A DNA stretch of 5,479 nt from Planctomycetaceae bacterium UBA4732 (GTDB lineage: Bacteria > Planctomycetota > Planctomycetia > Gemmatales > Gemmataceae). Made by a program: the position numbers and the translations under genes. Under the pieces are notes generated by a model. It was not told the DNA's origin, searched no databases, and saw nothing but the letters and a program-made list of their open reading frames with translations. Where the stretch lies: the NCBI GenBank assembly GCA_002404095.1, contig DHJA01000085.1:29030-34508 (forward strand), in the 5' to 3' direction. Below, in pieces: positions 1 through 5,479 of the stretch. Numbering within the stretch: the first letter of the stretch is position 1; every line of letters starts with the position of its first letter.

Positions 1-18
1 AGGACATATAAGACCTAT
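1..18. repeat. Possible end of a degenerate 9-base tandem repeat
   Basis: Two adjacent 9-base units, AGGACATAT and AAGACCTAT, agree at 7 of 9 positions and the next bases (TGGATT) drift away. They lie downstream of the transketolase stop codon, at the window edge. Only two units are visible, so this could be chance; it would fit the last units of an AT-rich tandem array cut off by the window start. No stem-loop terminator for transketolase is visible in bases 1-28. Confidence 0.25.
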
Positions 19-28
19 TGGATTGCCT

Positions 29-2110
29 TCAGCGGAGTTGCTTCCCCGCCTTCGCTTTCGCCAGCTGGCGCTTCGCCGCTTCCATCACCTTCTCCGGCGT
101 GAAGCCGAATTTCTTCTGCAGCTCCTTCAACGGCGCCGAGGCGCCGAATGTCACCATGCCGATACATTCGCCGGTCAGGCCGACGTAGCGCGCCCAGCCG
201 AGCGTCGATCCCTGCTCCACCGCCACGCGCGCCGCCACGTCCGGCGGCAACACGCTATTCCGATATTCCTCCGGCTGATGGTCGAACAGTTCCCACGACG
301 GCATACTCACCACGCGCGCCTTGATTCCTTCTTTCGTGAGTTGTTCGTAAACGCCGACGCACAGCGAAACCTCGCTGCCGGTCGCCAACAACAGAACGTC
401 GGGTTTACCGTCCTTCGCGTCGGCCAACACATAGCCGCCGCGCGACAGCCCGGAGGCGGCGGCGTAACGCGAGCGGTCCAGCGTCGGTAGCGCCTGCCGC
501 GTCAGAATCAGCACGGCCGGCTCGTGGTGCAGTTTCATGATGAGCCGCCACGCCTCGACTACTTCGTTTGCGTCGCACGGCCGCAGGGTGATGAGTCCAG
601 GAATGGCCCGCAGCGAAGCAAGCTGTTCGACCGGCTGATGCGTCGGGCCGTCCTCGCCTACGCCGATCGAATCGTGCGTGAAAATCCATATGACTGGGAG
701 TTCCATGATGGCGGCGAGCCGGATGGAGGGCTTGCAATAGTCGCTGAAAATCAGGAAGCCGGAGCCGAACGGACGCACTTTGGTCAGCGACATGCCGTTG
801 AGGACCGCGCTCATGGCGTGTTCGCGGACGCCGAAGTGCATGTTGCGGCCGCCGCGATCCGTGGCGCTGAAATCGCCGGCCTCCGGGAAAGTGAGGCGCG
901 TCTTAGTGGACGGCGACAGGTCGGCCGAGCCGCCGATCAACCAGGGGACGTTTTTCGCCAGGATGTTCAGCACCTTGGCCGAAACGTCGCGGCCCGCCGC
1001 GCCCTTGGCGTCGGCCGGGAACTCGGCTAGACCTTTGTCCCACCCTTCCGGCAACTGGCGGTGCTGCATGCGATATAGCTCATCCGCCAAGTCCGGATAC
1101 TTGGCGCGGTACGCCGCGATCTTGTCGAACCAGGCTTTGCGCAGGTCGCCGCCGCGCTTGCCGATCCCTTCGCGGAAGTGCTGCGGCGCCTCCTCGGGTA
1201 CGAGGAATTTGGCGTCTTCCGGCCAACCGTAGTTGCGCTTGGTCCCCTTGATCTCGTCTTCGCCGAGTGGTTCGCCGTGCGCGCCGCTCGTGTCCTGCTT
1301 ACTCGGCGCCCCGTAGGCGATGTGGCTGTCAACCACAATGAGCGTCGGCCGGTCGGTCGTCCTTTGGAACGTCTTGAAAGCACGTGTGAGCGTGCTGAGG
1401 TCGTTGGCGTCGGCGACGCGGACCACGTTCCAGCCGTAGCCGAGGAACCGTGTGGCCACGTCTTCACTGAAGGCCAGGGCGGTGTTGCCTTCGATGGTGA
1501 TGTGGTTGTTGTCGTAGATCCAGCACAGGTTGGAAAGTTGTAAGTGGCCGGCCAGCGACGCCGCCTCGCCGGAGATTCCCTCCATCATGCAGCCGTCGCC
1601 GCAGACGGCGTAGGTGTTGAAGTCGAAAAGCTCGAAATCGGGGCGATTGTAGCGCTTCGCCATCCACTTGCCGGCGACGGCCATGCCGACGCTGGTGGCC
1701 ACGCCCTGCCCGAGCGGGCCGGTCGTCGTCTCCACGCCGGAGGTCCAACGATATTCCGGGTGGCCGGGGCACTTGCTGTTCATTTGCCGGAAGTTCTTGA
1801 TGTCGTCCAACTTGACCGACTGCTCGCCCAGCGACTCATATTCCTTGCTGACCGATTTGACACCCGTGAGGTGCAGCATGGAATAGAGCAGCATGGAGGC
1901 ATGGCCGGCCGACAGCACGAAGCGGTCGCGATTCGGCCAGATGGGGTCTTCCGGGTCGAAACGGAGGAAGTTTTGCCAAAGGCAGTAGACCACGGGCGCC
2001 AACGCCATAGGCGTGCCGGGGTGCCCCGAGTTGGCCGCCTGCACGGCGTCCATCGAGAGGGTGCGGATGGTGTTGATGCACTTCAGGTCGATGCTTTGCG
2101 GCTCGTTCAT
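29..2110 (-). CDS. tkt: Transketolase
   Basis: A complete 693-residue transketolase, a cytoplasmic thiamine diphosphate (ThDP) enzyme that moves two-carbon ketol units between sugar phosphates in the pentose phosphate pathway and, where present, the Calvin cycle. The N-terminal ThDP domain has SGHPG (28-32, with H30), SAGHASMLLY (67-76), the GDGC start of the ThDP/metal motif (171-174) ending in NN (201-202), and HIAYGAP (263-269). The pyrimidine-binding domain carries the catalytic glutamate in FGVREH (E430) and THDSIGVGEDGPTHQP (478-493). The C-terminal domain runs from about 560 and ends in a basic AKAKAGKQLR tail. All key residues are present, so it should be active. It is slightly longer than common bacterial forms (about 660-680), partly through extra sequence around 85-118. 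The frame stays open upstream to 2338, but ATG 2110 is chosen because homology begins there and GGAGG precedes it; the upstream part overlaps the cytochrome gene. It probably lies on the cytochrome transcript. Confidence 0.97.
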   Translation of the reverse strand: MNEPQSIDLKCINTIRTLSMDAVQAANSGHPGTPMALAPVVYCLWQNFLRFDPEDPIWPNRDRFVLSAGHASMLLYSMLHLTGVKSVSKEYESLGEQSVKLDDIKNFRQMNSKCPGHPEYRWTSGVETTTGPLGQGVATSVGMAVAGKWMAKRYNRPDFELFDFNTYAVCGDGCMMEGISGEAASLAGHLQLSNLCWIYDNNHITIEGNTALAFSEDVATRFLGYGWNVVRVADANDLSTLTRAFKTFQRTTDRPTLIVVDSHIAYGAPSKQDTSGAHGEPLGEDEIKGTKRNYGWPEDAKFLVPEEAPQHFREGIGKRGGDLRKAWFDKIAAYRAKYPDLADELYRMQHRQLPEGWDKGLAEFPADAKGAAGRDVSAKVLNILAKNVPWLIGGSADLSPSTKTRLTFPEAGDFSATDRGGRNMHFGVREHAMSAVLNGMSLTKVRPFGSGFLIFSDYCKPSIRLAAIMELPVIWIFTHDSIGVGEDGPTHQPVEQLASLRAIPGLITLRPCDANEVVEAWRLIMKLHHEPAVLILTRQALPTLDRSRYAAASGLSRGGYVLADAKDGKPDVLLLATGSEVSLCVGVYEQLTKEGIKARVVSMPSWELFDHQPEEYRNSVLPPDVAARVAVEQGSTLGWARYVGLTGECIGMVTFGASAPLKELQKKFGFTPEKVMEAAKRQLAKAKAGKQLR

Positions 2111-2114
2111 GTTG

Positions 2115-2119
2115 CCTCC
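2115..2119 (-). promoter_or_regulatory. Ribosome binding site of transketolase
   Basis: On the minus strand GGAGG stands four bases before the ATG at 2110. It is a full anti-Shine-Dalgarno match and decides the start against longer in-frame alternatives reaching to 2338, which would lie inside the preceding cytochrome gene. Confidence 0.8.
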
Positions 2120-2125
2120 GGGCGG

Positions 2126-2147
2126 GCGAGGGGTGCGCCCCGTTCGC
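2126..2147. other. Small hairpin between cytochrome and transketolase genes
   Basis: On the plus strand GCGA-GGGG, loop TGCG, CCCC, a two-base bulge (GT), then TCGC form an interrupted 8-pair stem. It lies in the 44-base gap between the two minus-strand genes, just upstream of the transketolase GGAGG. Read in the minus direction, no T-run follows it (a T-run precedes it), so it is not a standard terminator. It could be an mRNA processing or stability stem, or chance in GC-rich DNA. Confidence 0.25.
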
Positions 2148-2154
2148 CAAAAAG

Positions 2155-3627
2155 TTAATGCTTCTCTACAAGATCCTTTAGGGACGGGTGAAATACCTTG
2201 AGAAATTCCTCTGGACGATAGGCGCGCGGCTGGGCCAGCATCTTTACCAACCCACTCAGTTTTTCCTGAGAGCGCTCCGCTCCCTGATCTTGACTCAGGG
2301 CTGCCGCTGCCAGGTAAAGTTGTTCGGCCGCGTCCCAATCGGGCGCGGAATCGCTCGGTTTCTTCTCGGCTAGGGAACTAAGTAGTAGTTGTATCTCATT
2401 CTGGCTCAACTTGGTTTGACTCGTCTTTGCCAGTAACGGGGCTAGGCGTATGGCGAGAACCTCGGCCTCGGCAGGCAATTGGTTCCGGTCTTTTAGAGGC
2501 GCCGCCATCGCCTTTTCCAAGTCGTCGAAGCCTTTGGCAATCGACTGGTCCTTCGCGTCGCTAAACGCCGGTCTATCCGCCAGCCAGCGCGGCATGACGG
2601 AATACCACGTCCCCCACGGCAGCGAACCCGCCTTGCGATCACCGTATCCGCGTGATTGTCTCCAACTGGGAGTGGTTAAGTCGTGATGGCAAGCGTAACA
2701 ATTGTATTCTGAAAACTCCGGCCAAGGCCGATTCATGTTTCGCGCACGATCCGCAAGCAGATCGAGCGCCGCCTGCGCCGTCACGACCTGTCCCACGGCC
2801 CAGACGCGTGCTTCAAAGCCAGCATTGCGGTGTTTCGCTTGCTCTTTTTCATCCCAATGCGGCGGCATATTGGCAAGGAACGCGCCAAGCTCGAAGTTCA
2901 ATCGCGGATGTCCGGCGGCGATCATGTCGTGGTTCATGTCGCGCACCGGTACGCCGTCCGCGGCCGCGGCGCCGACGTGACAGCCGACGCACGTCTGAGC
3001 CAAAGCGACGGGATCGCCTACCGTCTTCATCCCGTATTCGCGTTTCTTCTCGGCGCTGTTACACATCCATTCCGGCTTAGTGTGGGCGTCGAGCCATTTT
3101 TTCCCCTTGCCGTGACACGATTCGCAGCCTACGCCGGATCGCTGTTCCTGCTTGAGAAGGGTCGAATGGCCCGAACTCGCCGCCAGCGGATTGGTGTGAC
3201 ACGCGAGACAAGCCGATTCATCCCATTTCGCCTTTTCCTCTCCGTAAAGGTTCTTTAAGATGCGGCGGCCAAGTTCGCCGTCAAGGACTTGATAGGCTTG
3301 GGCGTGTTTGTCGCGCGCCAGCCAGAGGGAGAATTCATTTTGCCGAACCACGGGAAGCGAAGCCGGGTCGATGTTATCTAAACAGTTGGGAAGTGGGCGC
3401 GACTCCACCGGAACGACGGCGCCGTGGCAGCCGCGCGCCGAACAACTTGGTGTGCCGACGAGGGCAGACTTATTCCCCTCGATATACGGCTTAAAGCGAT
3501 TTGCGGAGCGAGCCCCCCACTCTTTGATTATGGTGGGCGACTCGCTCCGCGAGTCGCTTGGGTCGAACCCCGGCGCGATAAGGACGGCGACCGCGGCACA
3601 ACTCACGAACCATCGGCGGACGGTCAT
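2155..3627 (-). CDS. Secreted multihaem cytochrome c (c554-like)
   Basis: A 490-residue exported cytochrome. A signal peptide is visible at 1-20 (basic RR at 4-5, hydrophobic core 11-18). Five haem c attachment motifs follow: CSARGCH (62-68, CX4CH), CLACH (140-144), CESCH (168-172), CVGCH (213-217) and CYACHH (310-315). Conserved-looking stretches DKHAQAY (H108) and HDMIAAGHPRLNFEL (H233, H240) could supply distal haem ligands, as in cytochrome c554-type proteins. Residues 320-490 lack haem motifs and look helical. The ATG at 3627 is the only candidate start: a TGA lies in frame upstream at 3664-3666, and GAGG (3636-3639) sits eight bases before the ATG. Residues 24-42 are encoded by a palindromic repeat and look like an insertion between signal peptide and mature domain. 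The role is probably periplasmic electron transfer or a redox reaction; the substrate is unknown. It is divergent from a cytochrome b/c pair and upstream of transketolase. Confidence 0.9.
   Translation of the reverse strand: MTVRRWFVSCAAVAVLIAPGFDPSDSRSESPTIIKEWGARSANRFKPYIEGNKSALVGTPSCSARGCHGAVVPVESRPLPNCLDNIDPASLPVVRQNEFSLWLARDKHAQAYQVLDGELGRRILKNLYGEEKAKWDESACLACHTNPLAASSGHSTLLKQEQRSGVGCESCHGKGKKWLDAHTKPEWMCNSAEKKREYGMKTVGDPVALAQTCVGCHVGAAAADGVPVRDMNHDMIAAGHPRLNFELGAFLANMPPHWDEKEQAKHRNAGFEARVWAVGQVVTAQAALDLLADRARNMNRPWPEFSEYNCYACHHDLTTPSWRQSRGYGDRKAGSLPWGTWYSVMPRWLADRPAFSDAKDQSIAKGFDDLEKAMAAPLKDRNQLPAEAEVLAIRLAPLLAKTSQTKLSQNEIQLLLSSLAEKKPSDSAPDWDAAEQLYLAAAALSQDQGAERSQEKLSGLVKMLAQPRAYRPEEFLKVFHPSLKDLVEKH
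3503..3557. repeat. Palindromic repeat element inside a coding region
   Basis: Two overlapping inverted repeats are visible. The outer one pairs 3503-3520 with 3533-3550 (16 of 18 positions) around a 12-base loop. The inner one is a perfect 9-base stem, GCGACTCGC (3537-3545) and GCGAGTCGC (3549-3557), around TCC. The decamer CTCGCTCCGC therefore has complements on both sides and the RNA could fold in two alternative ways. The element is translated in frame as residues 24-42 of the minus-strand cytochrome, beginning SDSRSESP. A 22-base part recurs at 5458-5479. This looks like a dispersed miniature element, although mobility is inferred. Confidence 0.7.
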
Positions 3628-3666
3628 GGCGATTTCCTCAGAGACAGGCTTATGCGTGTGGTCTCA

Positions 3667-3695
3667 TAAATATCCCGCGCCGGCCCGTTACGCAA
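3667..3695 (-). promoter_or_regulatory. Candidate promoter of cytochrome-transketolase unit
   Basis: On the minus strand TTGCGT (plus 3690-3695) and TATTTA (plus 3667-3672) are separated by 17 bases, giving a start near 3660 and a leader of about 33 bases. Each hexamer matches the sigma-70 consensus at only three positions. The spacing and the AT-rich -10 region in GC-rich DNA are the main support. Confidence 0.35.
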
Positions 3696-3698
3696 CGG
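3685..3698. promoter_or_regulatory. Palindrome in the divergent promoter region, possible operator
   Basis: CCGTT and AACGG form a perfect 5-base inverted repeat around ACGC. The site overlaps the proposed -35 of the minus-strand promoter and lies 41 bases before the -35 of the plus-strand promoter, so a bound dimeric regulator could affect both. Such a short palindrome can also arise by chance. Confidence 0.25.
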
Positions 3699-3738
3699 TC
3701 TAGTGAAGAAAATTCTAAGAAAAAGCGAATCCGCCTCG

Positions 3739-3767
3739 TTGACGGGCGCGGGAGGGGATGCTAGAAC
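3739..3767 (+). promoter_or_regulatory. Promoter of the cytochrome b/c operon
   Basis: TTGACG (3739-3744, five of six consensus positions) is followed after 17 bases by TAGAAC (3762-3767, four of six). The bases TGC before the -10 make an extended -10 element. The predicted start near 3774 gives a leader of about 27 bases with GGAG at 3787-3790. This is the best sigma-70-type site seen in the intergenic region. Confidence 0.6.
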
Positions 3768-3800
3768 AGCGCAGTTCCCGGCCAACGGAGAGAAAACCTC

Positions 3801-4778
3801 GTGCTGCTTTTTGACCGAAAGAGCTGGCCTCCACACCGGCCCTGGTTGATTTTCTTCCTGCTGGCGACCGTCGCCTCCACTGTGGCCTACTTCGGTTTCG
3901 CCTTTGGTCACGTCGGCGACGCGCCAGGCTGGCCTGGCGGCAGCAGCCTTCCCGGACTGATATTCGGCGTCCTCGGCGGCGCTATCATCCTCTTTGAATT
4001 TCTTCTATGGTTCCGCAAAAAAGTCCGCGTCTGGCGCATCGGCCGGGCGCAAACTTGGCTCCGGGCGCACATCTGGCTCGGTCTATTGTGCGTTCCCCTG
4101 CTGATCTATCACAGCGGCTTTCGTCTAGGCGGATCGCTCAGTACAGTACTAATGATCCTGCTGCTAATCGTGATCCTCAGCGGGATATGGGGACTGTTCC
4201 TGCAACAGATTCTGCCCACGCGAATGCTGGAACAAATCCCGGCTGAAACGATCTTTTCGCAGATCGACCGGCTCTCGGAGCAGCTTTCCACCGAGGCCCG
4301 CCAACTCGTCCAGGCGACGTGCGGACTCGACCCCGACGACAAAACCGCGGACGGCGAACGCGCGGCCGCTCCCACGCCGTACCTAGTCGTCGGCGCCGTC
4401 CGGTCTGCGGGCAGGATACAGGGGAAAGTTCTGGAAACGCGGACTGCGCCCGTCGCCGTGCCGGGCGCCGAGGCGCTGTCGGCTTTCTTTCAGGAAACCG
4501 TTGACCCGTTCCTACGCGGACGCGCCGACGGCGATTCCCCGCTTCGTCTGCGCCAGCGCGCGGTTCAGAAGTTTGGAGAGGTGAAAACTCACCTCCCTCC
4601 GGCGGCGCATTCCGCCCTGGAGACGCTGGCGGGCATGTGCGATCAACGTCGGCAATGGGACCAACAAGCCGGTTTCCAGTTCTGGCTGCACAGCTGGCTG
4701 TGGGTGCATTTTCCGCTGTCGGTCGCGCTCGTCGTGTTGATGATCGTGCATATATGGGTGGCCCTCAAGTACTGGTAA
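3801..4778 (+). CDS. Predicted di-haem cytochrome b membrane subunit
   Basis: A 325-residue membrane protein with likely helices at 15-36, 51-71, 90-108, 113-134 and 298-322, and a hydrophilic domain of about 155 residues between helices 4 and 5. Helix 3 carries H90 and H104 and helix 5 carries H303 and H317; both pairs are H-x13-H, the spacing of bis-histidine b haems in cytochrome b proteins. With the basic 72-88 loop inside the cell, helices 3 and 5 run parallel, so H90 would face H303 and H104 would face H317, giving one haem near each membrane face. This model is inferred. The start is GTG: a TAG lies in frame at 3762 with no other start between, and GGAG is ten bases upstream. The next gene, a multihaem cytochrome c, begins 13 bases after the stop. 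A quinol-oxidising or quinone-reducing role feeding that partner is likely. I do not recognise a named family. Confidence 0.75.
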   Translation: MLLFDRKSWPPHRPWLIFFLLATVASTVAYFGFAFGHVGDAPGWPGGSSLPGLIFGVLGGAIILFEFLLWFRKKVRVWRIGRAQTWLRAHIWLGLLCVPLLIYHSGFRLGGSLSTVLMILLLIVILSGIWGLFLQQILPTRMLEQIPAETIFSQIDRLSEQLSTEARQLVQATCGLDPDDKTADGERAAAPTPYLVVGAVRSAGRIQGKVLETRTAPVAVPGAEALSAFFQETVDPFLRGRADGDSPLRLRQRAVQKFGEVKTHLPPAAHSALETLAGMCDQRRQWDQQAGFQFWLHSWLWVHFPLSVALVVLMIVHIWVALKYW

Positions 4779-4782
4779 CCGC

Positions 4783-4786
4783 GAGG
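4783..4786 (+). promoter_or_regulatory. Ribosome binding site of the anchored multihaem cytochrome
   Basis: GAGG stands five bases before the ATG at 4792 and inside the 13-base gap after the cytochrome b stop codon. It fixes the start of the incomplete gene and points to translation coupled with the upstream gene. Confidence 0.7.
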
Positions 4787-4791
4787 ATTTC

Positions 4792-5479
4792 ATGCCCCCT
4801 CCCGTAACCGGAAAGCAGCGCGCCGCGCGGATTCCGCTGGACTACTTCAAGCACCCCACGTTTCTCGATTGGGGGCGCGGGTGGTATGCCCTGGCAATCG
4901 CCACGCTCATTGCTCTAGGTTGGGCGGCGTCGGGCTGGCTGATGAGCGGCCAAGGCCAGACCTATTATTCGCGCGGTCCTGTCACGGCCGTTCATGCGAC
5001 ATGGGACAACGATTGCATGGCCTGCCATACGGCTTTCACGCCGTTGAGCGGCGACGCCTATGCAAAACATTTTGTCCACGATACGCACGCCATGAATCAG
5101 AAATGCGAGGCGTGTCACAAGGGTCCGCCGCACCATGCCGACGCCACGCCGGAATTGGCCTGCGCCGCTTGCCATCACGATCATCGCGGCCGTGACGCTT
5201 CGCTGGTCCGTCTTGCCGACAGCGACTGCACGCGCTGTCACGCCGACTTGACGAATCATCTGGCCAACGGAACGCCGACCGTGGACAACAAGGTCACGGC
5301 CTTCACCGCCGCCCAACATCCCGAGTTTTCAGTGTTGCGGGATAAAGGGGACGATCCGGGCAAGCTCAAGTTCAACCATGCGCGGCACATGCAGGAAGAT
5401 CTAAAGCTGGACTGCAACTCCTGCCACCACCTCGACGCCAGCGACCGCGCCCGTTTCATGGTGGCCGACTCGCTCCGCG
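4792..5479 (+). CDS. Membrane-anchored multihaem cytochrome c (3' end missing)
   Basis: An open frame of 229 codons runs off the window with no stop. Residues 1-30 are basic and likely cytoplasmic. Residues 31-51 form one hydrophobic helix that acts as an uncleaved anchor or signal. The rest is exported. Haem c motifs are CMACH (75-79), CEACH (105-109), CAACHHDH (124-131), CTRCH (146-150) and CNSCHH (208-213). Nearby histidines, for example H93, H96, H99, H114, H115, H196 and H199, could be second axial ligands. The close spacing of motifs and FNHARHM (194-200) resemble cytochrome c3/c7-like and doubled-CXXCH proteins. More haems may follow beyond the window. It follows the di-haem cytochrome b by 13 bases and probably takes electrons from it. 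The last codons (223-229) coincide with a copy of the palindromic repeat, so the C-terminal part may be changed by an insertion. Confidence 0.88.
   Translation, partial: MPPPVTGKQRAARIPLDYFKHPTFLDWGRGWYALAIATLIALGWAASGWLMSGQGQTYYSRGPVTAVHATWDNDCMACHTAFTPLSGDAYAKHFVHDTHAMNQKCEACHKGPPHHADATPELACAACHHDHRGRDASLVRLADSDCTRCHADLTNHLANGTPTVDNKVTAFTAAQHPEFSVLRDKGDDPGKLKFNHARHMQEDLKLDCNSCHHLDASDRARFMVADSLR
5458..5479 (+). repeat. Partial second copy of the palindromic repeat at the window end
   Basis: These 22 bases match 3530-3551 with a single difference (C for G at 5465); the last 14, CGACTCGCTCCGCG, are identical. The copy has the same orientation and is read in frame as MVADSLR in the multihaem cytochrome gene. 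The left arm of the element (like 3503-3520) is not present upstream, and the right side is cut off by the window end. Confidence 0.65.

Noticed and set aside
2126..2147. Terminator between cytochrome and transketolase
   Set aside because: The stem is short and bulged, and the T-run lies before it in the direction of transcription rather than after it.
1544..2158. Plus-strand open frame of 204 codons
   Set aside because: Antisense to the conserved transketolase; His/Arg/Gly/Val-rich composition is typical of a GC-rich shadow frame, with no motif.
2111..2338. In-frame upstream extension of transketolase giving 769 residues
   Set aside because: The extra 76 residues show no transketolase similarity, overlap the cytochrome's C-terminal coding region, and the GGAGG site points to ATG 2110.
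3537..3557. Rho-independent terminator at the perfect 9-base stem
   Set aside because: No T-run follows on either strand and it lies early in a complete coding region.
3308..3703. Plus-strand open frame of 131 codons
   Set aside because: Antisense to the cytochrome's N-terminal region and its promoter; no recognisable motif, and the opposite strand carries the haem sites.
4915..5319. Minus-strand open frame of 134 codons
   Set aside because: Opposite to the multihaem cytochrome, whose five CXXCH motifs make the plus strand the coding one.
1..5479. CRISPR array, tRNA or rRNA gene, transposase
   Set aside because: No regularly spaced repeats, no cloverleaf or rRNA-like stretch, and no transposase-like frame were seen.

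Overview
The window is GC-rich and carries four tightly packed genes on two divergent transcription units, with no RNA gene, CRISPR array or insertion sequence. Multihaem c-type cytochromes of this style, an extra insert in the transketolase, and a short palindromic repeat lying in frame in a coding region together suggest a Planctomycetes-like bacterium. This assignment is inference from sequence character; no marker gene for taxonomy is present.

Minus strand, read right to left: a secreted multihaem cytochrome c (3627-2155; one CX4CH and four CX2CH motifs) is followed after 44 bases by a complete transketolase (2110-29). They probably share a transcript from a promoter at about 3667-3695. 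Plus strand, read left to right: a predicted five-helix membrane protein with two H-x13-H pairs, read here as a di-haem cytochrome b (3801-4778), is followed after 13 bases by a membrane-anchored multihaem cytochrome c (4792 to the window end, incomplete, at least five haems). A good extended -10 promoter lies at 3739-3767. The 173-base region between the units holds both promoters and a small palindrome.

A plausible joint role is an electron-transfer module: a quinol-reactive di-haem b subunit hands electrons to the anchored multihaem c subunit, and the divergently encoded soluble cytochrome acts as partner or enzyme. No substrate can be named. Transketolase (pentose phosphate and Calvin-type sugar rearrangement) has no obvious link to this and may simply share the transcript.

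The most unusual feature is a 55-base palindromic element at 3503-3557, translated in frame as residues 24-42 of the first cytochrome, just after its signal peptide. A 22-base stretch of it (one mismatch) recurs at the very last bases of the window, inside the second cytochrome gene. This resembles in principle the Rickettsia palindromic elements that are tolerated inside proteins, and its position at the window edge suggests an assembly break at a dispersed repeat.
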